In this document: positions 36,129-44,746 of the stretch, piece after piece
Numbering within the stretch: the stretch's first letter is position 1
How the letters are laid out: each line of letters begins with the position of its first letter
Assembly: GCF_013034685.1 (NCBI RefSeq)
Contig: NZ_WQGO01000001.1
Span: 434,001-498,000, forward strand
DNA: 64,000 nucleotides
Origin: Ruegeria lacuscaerulensis
Lineage (GTDB): Bacteria; Pseudomonadota; Alphaproteobacteria; Rhodobacterales; Rhodobacteraceae
Reading direction: 5' to 3'
Program-made: the position numbers and the translations under genes
The notes under the pieces: model-generated
Seen by the model: only the letters and a program-made list of their open reading frames with translations
Databases searched by the model: none
What the model was told of the DNA's origin: nothing

Positions 36129-37507
36129 GATGTCACCTTTTTCAGATGGTAGGATTTTGGACGTGTGAGGTTGTGATAGCCGATGACCGACAATCCGCCT
36201 CCGCGTCCGGTATTCTTGCAGCCGGTCCAGCACAGACCCGGGTCCAGATAATCCGCCCGGTTCATGAACACGGTGCCGGTTTCGATCCGGTCGCCCACCC
36301 GCGCCGCGCGATCCACGTCACGGGTCCAGAGGCTGGCAGTCAGGCCAAACTCGCTATCATTCATATGCCCGATGGCTTCTTCGTCCGAGGACACTTTCAT
36401 GATGCCCACAACCGGACCAAAGCTCTCATCCCGCATCACGCGCATGTCATGGGTGACATTGGTCAGGATCTGTGGGGTCAGATAGGCTCCCCCATCATCC
36501 TCAGCGAAGGTCTCGATATGGGGAACGGCACCATCCGCGACAGCCTCGGCAATCTGCGCGCGCACCTCATCAGCAAAGCGGACGTTGGCCATCGGGCCAA
36601 TCGTCGTCTCAGCGTCAAGCGGATTGCCCAGCTTATAGCCTTTCACCACCTCAACCGCTTTGGCAACGAAGGCGTCATAGAGGCTTTCATGCACATAAAT
36701 CCGTTCGATCCCGCAGCAGCACTGGCCCGAGTTGAACATGGCCCCGTCGATCAGCGTATCGACCGCCGCATCCAGATCGGCATCCTCCATGACGTAGCCC
36801 GGATCCTTGCCACCCAACTCGGTACCAACGCCAGTAAAGGTGCCCGCCGCAGCGCGTTCCATCGCCTGTCCGCCGCCGACTGAGCCGGTAAAGTTTACGA
36901 AATCAAACGCCTTGCCAGCGATCAGATCATTGGTCACGTCATGGCTGAGGAACACGTTCTGGAACACATCCGCGGGCACTCCCGACGCATGGAACGCCTG
37001 CGCCATACGCTCACCCACCAGCAAGGTTTGTGTGGCGTGTTTCAGCACCACCGCATTGCCCGCAATCAGCGCAGGTGCCACCGTGTTGATCGCCGTCATA
37101 TAGGGGTAATTCCAAGGCGCCACCACAAAAACGACCCCATGCGGAATACGCTTGATATAGCGTTTGAAGGTCTCATCCTCACCCACAGCGATATCGGCCA
37201 GAGCGTCTGAGGCAATTTCGGCCATATGACTTGCACGTTCATTGAACCCGCCAAACTCACCGCCATAGCGCACCGGCCGGCCCATCATATGCGCAAGCTC
37301 TGGCACGATCTCGTCATTCATCGCCCCCACAGCGGCCACACCTGCCATTACAAGATCAATCCGCTCCTGCAACGGCCGCGCCGCCCACTCCACCTGCGCC
37401 GCACGGGCCCGCGCGGCGGACTTTAAAGCCGCCTCAGCCGACAACACTTCACGCTCCGCAAAAACCGATCCGTCAATCGGCGAGACACATTGCAACATCT
37501 GCCCCAT
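36125..37507 (-). CDS. NAD(P)-dependent aldehyde dehydrogenase
   Basis: The 460-residue enzyme is of the ALDH superfamily: APWNYPYMTAINTVAPALIA, FTGSVGGGQ, the base Glu in GTELGGKDPGYV, and the catalytic Cys region FNSGQCCCGIER (several Cys in a row), then EESFGPVVG-like RDESFGPVVGIM. It turns an aldehyde into the acid. The ATG at 37507 was chosen because GGAG at 37513-37516 (complement) lies 6 bases upstream; an in-frame GTG at 37513 would sit inside that site. Confidence 0.88.
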   Translation of the reverse strand: MGQMLQCVSPIDGSVFAEREVLSAEAALKSAARARAAQVEWAARPLQERIDLVMAGVAAVGAMNDEIVPELAHMMGRPVRYGGEFGGFNERASHMAEIASDALADIAVGEDETFKRYIKRIPHGVVFVVAPWNYPYMTAINTVAPALIAGNAVVLKHATQTLLVGERMAQAFHASGVPADVFQNVFLSHDVTNDLIAGKAFDFVNFTGSVGGGQAMERAAAGTFTGVGTELGGKDPGYVMEDADLDAAVDTLIDGAMFNSGQCCCGIERIYVHESLYDAFVAKAVEVVKGYKLGNPLDAETTIGPMANVRFADEVRAQIAEAVADGAVPHIETFAEDDGGAYLTPQILTNVTHDMRVMRDESFGPVVGIMKVSSDEEAIGHMNDSEFGLTASLWTRDVDRAARVGDRIETGTVFMNRADYLDPGLCWTGCKNTGRGGGLSVIGYHNLTRPKSYHLKKVTS

Positions 37508-37541
37508 TTTCACTCCATTTTCGAAAGAAACAGGATCCCTG

Positions 37542-37596
37542 CTTCATCTGGCCCAAAATATCCCGGGGAGCGCGAGGGGCTGGCCCCTCGCTCCCG
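37542..37596 (+). repeat. Dispersed 55-bp repeat with hairpin, copy 2
   Basis: Same orientation and nearly the same sequence as 13249-13303: CTTCATCTGGCCCAAAATA then the stem GCGAGGGGC / GCCCCTCGC around a 2-base loop. It lies just downstream of the GS-like gene (minus strand), where the hairpin followed by a short T-run could act as a terminator. Confidence 0.8.
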
Positions 37597-37600
37597 CCCT

Positions 37601-38962
37601 CTAAGCCCGCTCAAACCCGCGCGCAATTTCCCAATCCGTCACTACACGCTCGAACTCTTCGATCTCGACCTCCGCCGCACGGGCATAGTGATCGACCACA
37701 TCATCCCCCATGGCCGCGCGCAACATGGCCGACCCATGCAAGGCATCCCGCGCCGCGCGCAAGTTGCCGGGGATCATGCCCGTTTCGCCCTGATAGACGT
37801 CTCCCTGTGTCGGGGGCTGCAATTCCAGCGCTTCCTCGATCCCGGCAATCCCAGCGGCCAGCATCCCTGCCATCGCCAGATACGGGTTCATGTCCGAGCC
37901 CGGAATACGGCACTCCACCCGAACTGCCTTGGTGCCATCCCCGCACAGACGGAACCCCGCCGTGCGGTTGTCCACCGACCAGATGATCCGCGTTGGCGCA
38001 AACGTGCCCTTCATGAACCGCTTGTAACTGTTGATGTAGGGAGCCATGAAATAGGTGTAATCGGCGGCGTATTTCAGCAAACCCGCCATGTAGTTCTTCA
38101 TGACATCAGACATCCCGAGCGGATCTTTTTCGTCGAAAAAGATTGGCACCCCGTCTGCCCAAAGCGACTGATGCACGTGGGACGAGCTTCCCACTTTCTC
38201 ATGATGCCATTTCGGCAGGAACGTCGCCGCATGGCCATGCTGCCACGCGATCTCTTTCACTGCGTTCTTGGCAATCGAGTGATACTCGGCCGTGTCCATC
38301 GCGGGGGCGTATTTGATGTTCAGCTCTTCCTGCCCGGTCTCAGCCTCACCTTTCGAGTTTTCGACCGGAATCCCCGCGTTCCACAGATGATTGCGGATCG
38401 GGCGCATCACATGCTCTTCCTTGGTGGTCTGCAGGATGTGATAGTCTTCGTTATAGCCCGAGATCGGCTCCAGATCGCGAAACCCTTCCTTGCGGATCTG
38501 GTCAAAGCTCTTCTCGAACAGGAAAAACTCCAGCTCGGTGGCGCACATGGCGTCATAGCCCATGGCCTTAAGCCGGTTCACCTGCTTTTTCAGGATGGAC
38601 CGAGGCGCGTGGGGCACTTCCTCATGCGTATGGTGATCCAACACATCGCACATCACCATGGCGGTGCCCTCAAGCCACGGAACCGGGCGCAGAGTACTTA
38701 GGTCAGGCTTCATCACATAGTCGCCATATCCGCGTTCCCAGCTGGTGGCAGCATAGCCATCGGGCGTCGCCATCTCGAGGTCGGTGGCCAACAGATAGTT
38801 GCAGCAATGGGTCTCTTCCCAAGCGCCCGCCACGAAATGCCCCGCGTGGAACCGCTTGCCCATCAGACGCCCCTGCATGTCGACCATGCAGACCAGCACG
38901 GTATCGACCTCACCGGCTTCGACCTTGGTTTTCAGGTCGTTCAAACGTGCTTCATTGCCCAT
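37601..38962 (-). CDS. Glutamine synthetase-like gamma-glutamyl-amine ligase
   Basis: A 453-residue GS-fold protein. It shows TELEFFLFE (metal Glu), the nucleotide loop HHEKVGSSSHVHQSLW, and the C-terminal substrate region SVDNRTAGFRLCG and RIPGSDMNPYLAMAGM. Sequence style and size fit PuuA/IpuC-type ligases that join glutamate to amines rather than housekeeping GlnA. The partner genes downstream encode an aldehyde and an alcohol dehydrogenase, so the amine is probably an amino alcohol. AAAGG lies near the ATG at 38962; an ATG at 38971 is too close to that site. Confidence 0.8.
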   Translation of the reverse strand: MGNEARLNDLKTKVEAGEVDTVLVCMVDMQGRLMGKRFHAGHFVAGAWEETHCCNYLLATDLEMATPDGYAATSWERGYGDYVMKPDLSTLRPVPWLEGTAMVMCDVLDHHTHEEVPHAPRSILKKQVNRLKAMGYDAMCATELEFFLFEKSFDQIRKEGFRDLEPISGYNEDYHILQTTKEEHVMRPIRNHLWNAGIPVENSKGEAETGQEELNIKYAPAMDTAEYHSIAKNAVKEIAWQHGHAATFLPKWHHEKVGSSSHVHQSLWADGVPIFFDEKDPLGMSDVMKNYMAGLLKYAADYTYFMAPYINSYKRFMKGTFAPTRIIWSVDNRTAGFRLCGDGTKAVRVECRIPGSDMNPYLAMAGMLAAGIAGIEEALELQPPTQGDVYQGETGMIPGNLRAARDALHGSAMLRAAMGDDVVDHYARAAEVEIEEFERVVTDWEIARGFERA

Positions 38963-39018
38963 CCCGTTCATCCTTTGTCACTTTCCGGGACTGTTGTCCC
39001 AAGCTCTTGCCCTCGGCC

Positions 39019-40704
39019 TTAGTCCTCGACCGTTTCGTTATCCATTTCCGTCACCAGACGTGTCTCCAGAACCTGCCCGCTTTGGTAGAGGATCGGATAG
39101 GCGATGGCGGCGATATGCCCGTGCAGGTCGCGCATGGCGCGCAACGTCTCAAGATGCAGATCGCTTGAGGCAAAGCTTTCGGTCTGCCCCCTCTCAAGCC
39201 GCTTCAAATGCGCCTTTCGGCTGTTCCGCGACAGGCGCTTAACCTCGGCTTTGTCCAGCACCAGACGGCGGGCGCAATCCATGTCATCCACCAGCAGCAC
39301 ATGACGAGCCAGAGAGAAACTGGCCAGCACCGCCGCGTGCAAATCCTTGAGTTCTTTCCAGCCCTGTGCCGAAAAATCGGTGCGTTCGGTGTGTTTGATC
39401 TGCGCGGTTCGGGTCATGCGGTTCGACACCACGTCGCCCGCCGCCTCAAGCCGGATCGCGTATTCGACCAGGCTGCGCGCCGCCTTGATCTGCGCCTTGC
39501 TCATGTTTTGGCGCGGCATTCGGGCGACAAAGCGTCGGATTTCGGTCAGCTGTGCATTCACCCGTTCATCCTGCTGCCACAGGGCCGAGATCGCATCGCT
39601 GTCGTCCTGCTCATAAATATCCAGAACCGGGCGGAACATGCGCTCAACCTGTGTGACCATCTGCAACAGCTCATGCCGGACCGAGGACATCGCAACGTTC
39701 GCCCCCGACGCGCTTGGATCGTTCAGTGGGCTAAGCGCGTCCGAGAAGTGGTCCATCGGGTGCGCCTTAACCTCGGGCTCGGGCAGCAGCAGTGTCACCG
39801 GACGCTCCAGCCAGTTCACAAACCCTGTGGCCAGCACAAAAACGGCAAGGTTGAACCCGATATGGGCCAAGATCAACGACTGCCCTGCCCCCGCCACCAT
39901 CAGCGTCTGATGCGTGCCGGTCACGTTGACCACAATCAGCATCACCAGCGCCGCGCTGCCGCGTAGCAGAAGGTTGGCCAGTGGAATACGACGCGCGGAA
40001 ACGGTCAGGTCACGGGTGAGCCAGATCGGAATAAAGGCCGAGCCCAGATTGGCCCCAAGAACCAGCGACAGCCCGGCAGCAAAAGGGATGGCTCCGATCT
40101 GAACCAGTGTCACGCACATCAGGATCGTCGCAACCGAACTGTGCATGACAAAGGCCAATACCGCGCCCACGATAAAGGCGCTGAAATAGTCGCTTTCCAG
40201 ATAGCCCGCGATGGCGGGCAAAAAGGCGCTCTCGCGGATCGGATCAACCGCATCGCGCAAGAACTGCAATGAAACCAGAATGAACGCGATGCCCAGAACA
40301 ATGCGCCCGATCAGCCGCACATTGGCGCGGTCGGACTTGAGGTACAACCACCCGCCCAGCGCCAGCAGCACGGGCTGCAGCCAGCCCAGATCATAAGACA
40401 GAACCTGAATGACAAGCGCTGCACCCAGATCCGCGCCCAGCACCCCGGCCAACGCAAGGCCAAAGCTGACCATGCCTGCCGCGGCAAAACCGGTCAGCAA
40501 AACCGTTACCGCCGCCGAGCTTTGCAGGATCGTGGCCAGAACCATACCGGCCCCACCGGCAACAAAGGTGTTCGAGTGTCGCGTCAACAGCGACTGGAAC
40601 AATGCGCCAAAGCGTCTTTCGATGCCCGTGCGGACCAGCCGCACCGCAAACAGCAGCAACATGGTCGCCGCAAAAATCTCGATCAGGAACCCCGCAATAG
40701 CCAT
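39019..40704 (-). CDS. Na+/phosphate cotransporter family protein with PhoU-like domain
   Basis: The 561-residue protein has two QSSS-type repeats of the NptA/SLC34-like family: ATILQSSAAVTVLLTGFA and FVMHSSVATILMCVTLV, in about 8-9 helices, and a long C-terminal cytoplasmic domain (residues 340-560) of helical PhoU type. It imports phosphate with sodium. GAGGAG precedes the start by about 8 bases. It lies downstream of the TRAP operon on the same strand but 148 bases away, and upstream of the GS-like gene by 56 bases. Confidence 0.85.
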   Translation of the reverse strand: MAIAGFLIEIFAATMLLLFAVRLVRTGIERRFGALFQSLLTRHSNTFVAGGAGMVLATILQSSAAVTVLLTGFAAAGMVSFGLALAGVLGADLGAALVIQVLSYDLGWLQPVLLALGGWLYLKSDRANVRLIGRIVLGIAFILVSLQFLRDAVDPIRESAFLPAIAGYLESDYFSAFIVGAVLAFVMHSSVATILMCVTLVQIGAIPFAAGLSLVLGANLGSAFIPIWLTRDLTVSARRIPLANLLLRGSAALVMLIVVNVTGTHQTLMVAGAGQSLILAHIGFNLAVFVLATGFVNWLERPVTLLLPEPEVKAHPMDHFSDALSPLNDPSASGANVAMSSVRHELLQMVTQVERMFRPVLDIYEQDDSDAISALWQQDERVNAQLTEIRRFVARMPRQNMSKAQIKAARSLVEYAIRLEAAGDVVSNRMTRTAQIKHTERTDFSAQGWKELKDLHAAVLASFSLARHVLLVDDMDCARRLVLDKAEVKRLSRNSRKAHLKRLERGQTESFASSDLHLETLRAMRDLHGHIAAIAYPILYQSGQVLETRLVTEMDNETVED

Positions 40705-40852
40705 TGGCCTATACTCCTCTGACCCGGTTCACGCCAAGGCGCGACCAGAGTGTTCTTGTCTGTTTCAGAGGCAAGCCTAGCATCGGGGATCGGGGTTCCA
40801 GAGGTCCAATACCGGCACGCGACCGAGGCCGCGCGCCGAAATCGCGTTGAAT

Positions 40853-41887
40853 TTAGCCGTAGCGATAAGGCCGTCCGGCCTTGAGCATGTCGGCGTTGTA
40901 CTGCTTGAAGATCTCGACAACCTTGGCCTTGGTCTCGGACTCGGCTGCGATTTCATCCCAGAAGGCAACGGCTGCTTCTTCGACCTGCGCCCATTCGGCG
41001 TCCGGGATCGAGGTCAGTTCCATCTTATCGCCATTCACGCGCAGGCTGGCCTCGCCACCCCAATACCACCACTGGCGATAGTAGTGCGATTGGTCACAGC
41101 AAACGCGGAACAGGGTCTGCAGGTCTTCCGGCAGTTCGTTCCAGCGGTCCATATTGGCAAAGAACGATCCTGCCCATGCGCCCGAGATGTTGTTAGTCAG
41201 GAAATAGTTGGTCACATCAGCCCAACCCACGGTGTAGTCCTCGGTGATGCCTGACCACGCGATGCCGTCCAACTCGCCGGTTTGCACCGCAACCTCGATG
41301 TCTTCCCAGGGCAGAGTGACCGGTACAACGCCGAACTGGCTTAGGAAGCGGCCCGCCGTTGGGAAGGTAAAGACGCGTTTGCCCTGCAGATCGGCCAGGC
41401 TGTTGATCGGGTCTTTGGTGGCAAAGTGGCAAGGATCCCATGCACCGGCGCTGATATGCTTGACGCCGACCTTGGAATATTCCTCATCCCAGATCTCGTT
41501 CAGGCCGTACTGGTTGAACAGCACCGGCACGTCCAGCGAGTAGCGGGAAGCAAACGGGAAATAGCCACCGAACACGGTGACTTCGGTGGGAGATGCCATC
41601 GAGTCATCATCGGATTGCACCGCGTCGATGGTGCCGCGCTGCATGGCGCGGAACAGCTCTCCAGTCGGGACCAGCTGATCAGCATAGAACAGCTCAATCT
41701 GCATCCGGTCGCCGGCGATCTTGTTGAACATCTCGATCGCTGGGTCGATCACATGGGCCGCCAAAGCTGGACCGGCATAGGTCTGCATCCGCCATGTGAT
41801 CGTGCTCTGCGCCAGCGCGGGCGTGGCCAGAGGGGCAGCGGCAACGCCGACCCCGGCTGTTTTCAGAAACTTACGTCTTGTTGTCAT
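40853..41887 (-). CDS. dctP: TRAP transporter solute-binding subunit DctP
   Basis: The 344-residue periplasmic protein has a twin-arginine signal (TTRRKFLKTAG, cleavage near PALAQS) and the DctP fold: TWRMQTYAGP, FYADQLVPTGELFRAMQRGT, and the ligand-arginine region GKRVFTFPTAGRFLSQFG. TAT export is known for several TRAP binding proteins of the 2-oxo acid subtype. It captures an organic acid or similar ligand for the DctQM permease. Encoded last in the operon with an AGAGGA ribosome site. Confidence 0.92.
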   Translation of the reverse strand: MTTRRKFLKTAGVGVAAAPLATPALAQSTITWRMQTYAGPALAAHVIDPAIEMFNKIAGDRMQIELFYADQLVPTGELFRAMQRGTIDAVQSDDDSMASPTEVTVFGGYFPFASRYSLDVPVLFNQYGLNEIWDEEYSKVGVKHISAGAWDPCHFATKDPINSLADLQGKRVFTFPTAGRFLSQFGVVPVTLPWEDIEVAVQTGELDGIAWSGITEDYTVGWADVTNYFLTNNISGAWAGSFFANMDRWNELPEDLQTLFRVCCDQSHYYRQWWYWGGEASLRVNGDKMELTSIPDAEWAQVEEAAVAFWDEIAAESETKAKVVEIFKQYNADMLKAGRPYRYG

Positions 41888-41938
41888 GTCATTTCCTCTC
41901 TGTTGCAGGTTCTTGTGCCTCTTGAGCGGGCATTCTTG

Positions 41939-43258
41939 TTAATTTCCGTAAACATATCCGGGCAGCCACAAGGCCAGTTCCGGGAAGATCATGATGATCG
42001 TCAGCGCCAGCACCATCACCGCCACAAATGGGAAGATCGACCGGTAGATGTCGCGCAGAGTGATCTCGGGCGGGGCCATGGCGCGCATTAGAAACAGGTT
42101 ATACCCGAAGGGCGGCGTCATGTAGGCGATCTGGGTGGTGATCGTATACAGCACCCCGTACCAAATCAGGTCAAAGCCCAGCGCCCCCACCAGCGGCACA
42201 TAGAGTGGAGCCACGATGACCAGCATCGCCGTGTCGTCCAGGAATGTGCCCATGACGATAAAGCTGAGCTGCATCAGGATCAGAATCACCCAGGGCGACA
42301 GGCCCAGTTGATCGGTGAACAGGTTGTCGATGGCTTTCACCGCACCCAGCCCGTCGAACACTGCGCCAAAGCCAAGGGCGGCAAGGATGATCCACATAAA
42401 CATGCATGAAATCGCCAACGTCTGCTTGGTGCAATCCTCGAAAATCTTCCACGTCATGCGCCGTTTCAGCACCGACACGACCAGCGCCGTCAGCGCCCCG
42501 ATGGCCGAGCTTTCGACCAGCGAGGTCCAGCCATTCACAAAGGGCACCATCATAGCGGCAAAGATGATCAGCGGCAGCGCACCCGCGCCCAGCAGGCGGA
42601 TTTTCTCGGCCCGCGGGACCTCATGCGCATCTTCCATTGCGGGGCCCAGATGCGGCTGAATGCGGCAGCGGATCCAGATATACAGAATGAACATTCCTGC
42701 CATCAGCAGGCCGGGCACGATCCCTGCCAGCCACAACTGCCCTACCGGCTGCCGCGCGATCATCGCATAGAGCACCAGAACCACCGAAGGCGGCACAAGA
42801 ATTCCCAGACTGGACCCCGCCTGAATGACCCCCGTCACCATCGTCTTGTCGTAGCCCCGCCGCAGCAATTCCGGCAGCGCAATGGTCGCGCCAATCGCCA
42901 TCCCCGCCACGCTGAGCCCGTTCATGGCCGAAACCAGCACCATCAGGCCAATCGTACCAATTGCCAACCCGCCATTCACCGGCCCCATCCAAACATGGAA
43001 CATCCGATAGAGGTCATCGGCCAGACGGCTTTCTGACAACACGTAGCCCATGAAGATGAACATCGGCAGCGTTAGCAGTGGATACCACTTCATCAGCTTC
43101 ATGGCGGCTGAAAATGTAATGTCCTGCCCGCCTGTTCCCCACAGGGCCAGCGCGGCAACGGTAGCAACCGCTCCGATTGCGCCAAAGACGCGCTGACCTG
43201 TGAAAAGCATCAGCATCATCGAGGCGAACATGAAAATGGCGATATATTCCTGGCTCAT
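41939..43258 (-). CDS. dctM: TRAP transporter large permease DctM
   Basis: The 439-residue protein has 12 or so helices of the DctM/SiaM elevator type, with ALPELLRRGYDKTMVTGVIQ and AGSSLGILVPPSVVLVLYAM as signature stretches, and the second copy at LDDTAMLVIVAPLYVPLVGA. It carries ligand across the inner membrane with sodium. Its ATG overlaps the DctQ stop by 4 bases (43255-43258), which sets the start. Confidence 0.93.
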   Translation of the reverse strand: MSQEYIAIFMFASMMLMLFTGQRVFGAIGAVATVAALALWGTGGQDITFSAAMKLMKWYPLLTLPMFIFMGYVLSESRLADDLYRMFHVWMGPVNGGLAIGTIGLMVLVSAMNGLSVAGMAIGATIALPELLRRGYDKTMVTGVIQAGSSLGILVPPSVVLVLYAMIARQPVGQLWLAGIVPGLLMAGMFILYIWIRCRIQPHLGPAMEDAHEVPRAEKIRLLGAGALPLIIFAAMMVPFVNGWTSLVESSAIGALTALVVSVLKRRMTWKIFEDCTKQTLAISCMFMWIILAALGFGAVFDGLGAVKAIDNLFTDQLGLSPWVILILMQLSFIVMGTFLDDTAMLVIVAPLYVPLVGALGFDLIWYGVLYTITTQIAYMTPPFGYNLFLMRAMAPPEITLRDIYRSIFPFVAVMVLALTIIMIFPELALWLPGYVYGN

Positions 43259-43827
43259 GCCCGAGCGACCCCGATTTCCTGCCCGTTGATCCGGGCTATG
43301 TCTTTGAAAAATTCCGATATCGCCTGCAGCAGCATCAGGAAAAAGCCCAGCGTCATGATCGATTTGATCGGCCAGATATAAGGCCGCCACGCGGTCGAGG
43401 AACGCTCGAGCCGCCCAACCTCTTCACTGCCGGTCAGAAGACCGGTGAAATAGGCCACGGGTTCCGTGCCCCAATACCCAAGGCTGTAGGCGGTCGAGCC
43501 CAAGCCGCCATAGAACAGCACGCCCAGATACAGAATCAACAGCAGCACTGTGAAGGCGTCGAACCACGCTTTCTTCTTGTGACTCCAGTTGTGATAGAAC
43601 AGGTCCATCCGTACGTTCGAACCCAGCTGGATCGAATACGGCCCGCCCATGATGTAATAGGTCACCATGGCAAATTGCGCCATTTCCAGGGTCCACAGCG
43701 ACGGCAGAAAGAAGGTTTTCGAGATCGACGACCACAGCAGGATGCCCATCATCGCGAACAGACCCCACATCATCACCCGCCCGATCCGGTAGTTGATCGC
43801 GTCAACGACGCGGACATATATGCTCAT
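43255..43827 (-). CDS. dctQ: TRAP transporter small permease DctQ
   Basis: A 190-residue membrane protein with four helices: RVMMWGLFAMMGILLWSSIS, WTLEMAQFAMVTYYIMGG, AFTVLLLILYLGVLFYGG and a last one near IKSIMTLGFFLMLLQAI. The conserved EMAQ...Y and NVRMDLFY segments are those of DctQ. It forms the permease with DctM. The start at 43827 is 9 bases from the end of the amidohydrolase gene, so the whole set is one transcript. Confidence 0.88.
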   Translation of the reverse strand: MSIYVRVVDAINYRIGRVMMWGLFAMMGILLWSSISKTFFLPSLWTLEMAQFAMVTYYIMGGPYSIQLGSNVRMDLFYHNWSHKKKAWFDAFTVLLLILYLGVLFYGGLGSTAYSLGYWGTEPVAYFTGLLTGSEEVGRLERSSTAWRPYIWPIKSIMTLGFFLMLLQAISEFFKDIARINGQEIGVARA

Positions 43828-43835
43828 CGCCCGGA

Positions 43836-44639
43836 TCACTCGGCCGCCCTTTCTTCGAAGGTCGCCAAGGTCCGCTTGATCCACGGGACAAGGCAGTTGG
43901 TGACGGTTGCGTGCTGCTGAGGCGTGCGGATCAAGTCGTTACGGATTTCGATCATCACGTTCAGCAAACCATTGGGCAATGCCTGCACATCCAATGTGTG
44001 GGCCACGCCGTCCTTGGCCGAATACGGCTCGTTCAGTCGCGTGATATACGGGTTCTCAACGGCTTTCGTTGCCATCATCGCAGCGGCAAACCGATCATCG
44101 ACTCCGTGCAGTATGCCAAGCTCGACCTGACGTTTTTGTCCGTGATAAATTGGCGTGAAGCTATGGATCGTCACCAGCAACTCCAGTGAGGCGCGGTTGC
44201 GGTCAATCACAGCCGACAAGGCTTGTCGAAACGGGTCATAGACCCCGTGGACACGGGCCTGCCTTTCTTCATCCGACATCTGGGCATTTGCGGGGATGTC
44301 GTAGTCCTCGCTCCGGACGGGCATGGCGCCCGGCGCTTCGGGGGGGCGGTTGCAGTCATAGACCAGCCGCGACACACCACCATGAACCAGCGGTGCCGAG
44401 AGTTCGGCAGACATCATCCGGGCCACGGCCAATGCGCCGGGGTCCCATGCGATGTGACTGTCGCGCGCCTCGGCGCCTAGGCCCATGTCGCCCAGAAACG
44501 CAGGGATGCGGTTCGACGCGTGTTCGCAGACCAACACCACCTTCGGGGCGTTGCCTGCCAAGTCAGTGTGAACAACTGTGCCGAAATCCAACCTATCGCC
44601 CCGCGATTCCCAGAATCTTCTTTGTGGAAAAATTTCCAC
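43836..44639 (-). CDS. N-formylglutamate amidohydrolase family protein (HutG-like)
   Basis: The 267-residue protein belongs to the FGase family, with zinc ligands seen in LVCEHASNRIP, SHIAWDPGALAVA, RLVYDCNRP and TIHSFTPIYHG. It hydrolyses an N-formyl or related N-acyl amino acid. Other hut genes are absent here, and the linked TRAP transporter suggests uptake of the substrate. The start is a GTG at 44639, which overlaps an 18-bp palindrome; a later TTG near 44587 is an alternative. Confidence 0.85.
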   Translation of the reverse strand: MEIFPQRRFWESRGDRLDFGTVVHTDLAGNAPKVVLVCEHASNRIPAFLGDMGLGAEARDSHIAWDPGALAVARMMSAELSAPLVHGGVSRLVYDCNRPPEAPGAMPVRSEDYDIPANAQMSDEERQARVHGVYDPFRQALSAVIDRNRASLELLVTIHSFTPIYHGQKRQVELGILHGVDDRFAAAMMATKAVENPYITRLNEPYSAKDGVAHTLDVQALPNGLLNVMIEIRNDLIRTPQQHATVTNCLVPWIKRTLATFEERAAE

Positions 44640-44640
44640 A
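44623..44640. promoter_or_regulatory. Inverted repeat, candidate RpiR operator over the amidohydrolase start
   Basis: TGTGGAAAAATTTCCACA: 8-bp arms TGTGGAAA / TTTCCACA around AA. Related GAAAAWTT blocks recur three more times up to 44713 in the region shared with the RpiR gene. Confidence 0.55.
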
Positions 44641-44697
44641 CACGTCGATCACCTGTCAATAATTTTCCTGTACAATTTTCTCCAGACTTGATCTTGA

Positions 44698-44713
44698 TGA
44701 AAAATTATTCACA
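44698..44713. promoter_or_regulatory. Second GAAAAATT element before the RpiR gene
   Basis: TGAAAAATTATTCACA, similar to the palindrome at 44623 but with imperfect arms (TGAA / TTCA). It lies 34 bases upstream of the RpiR start. Two further relatives on the opposite strand are at about 44656-44669 and 44670-44684. Confidence 0.4.
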
Positions 44714-44746
44714 TTATGCCTTTGTCGCATACAGGAGGATCGTTTA

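Noticed and set aside
37490..38701. 403-residue plus-strand frame opposite the GS-like gene
   Set aside because: It is antisense to a clear glutamine-synthetase-like gene and includes the dispersed repeat.
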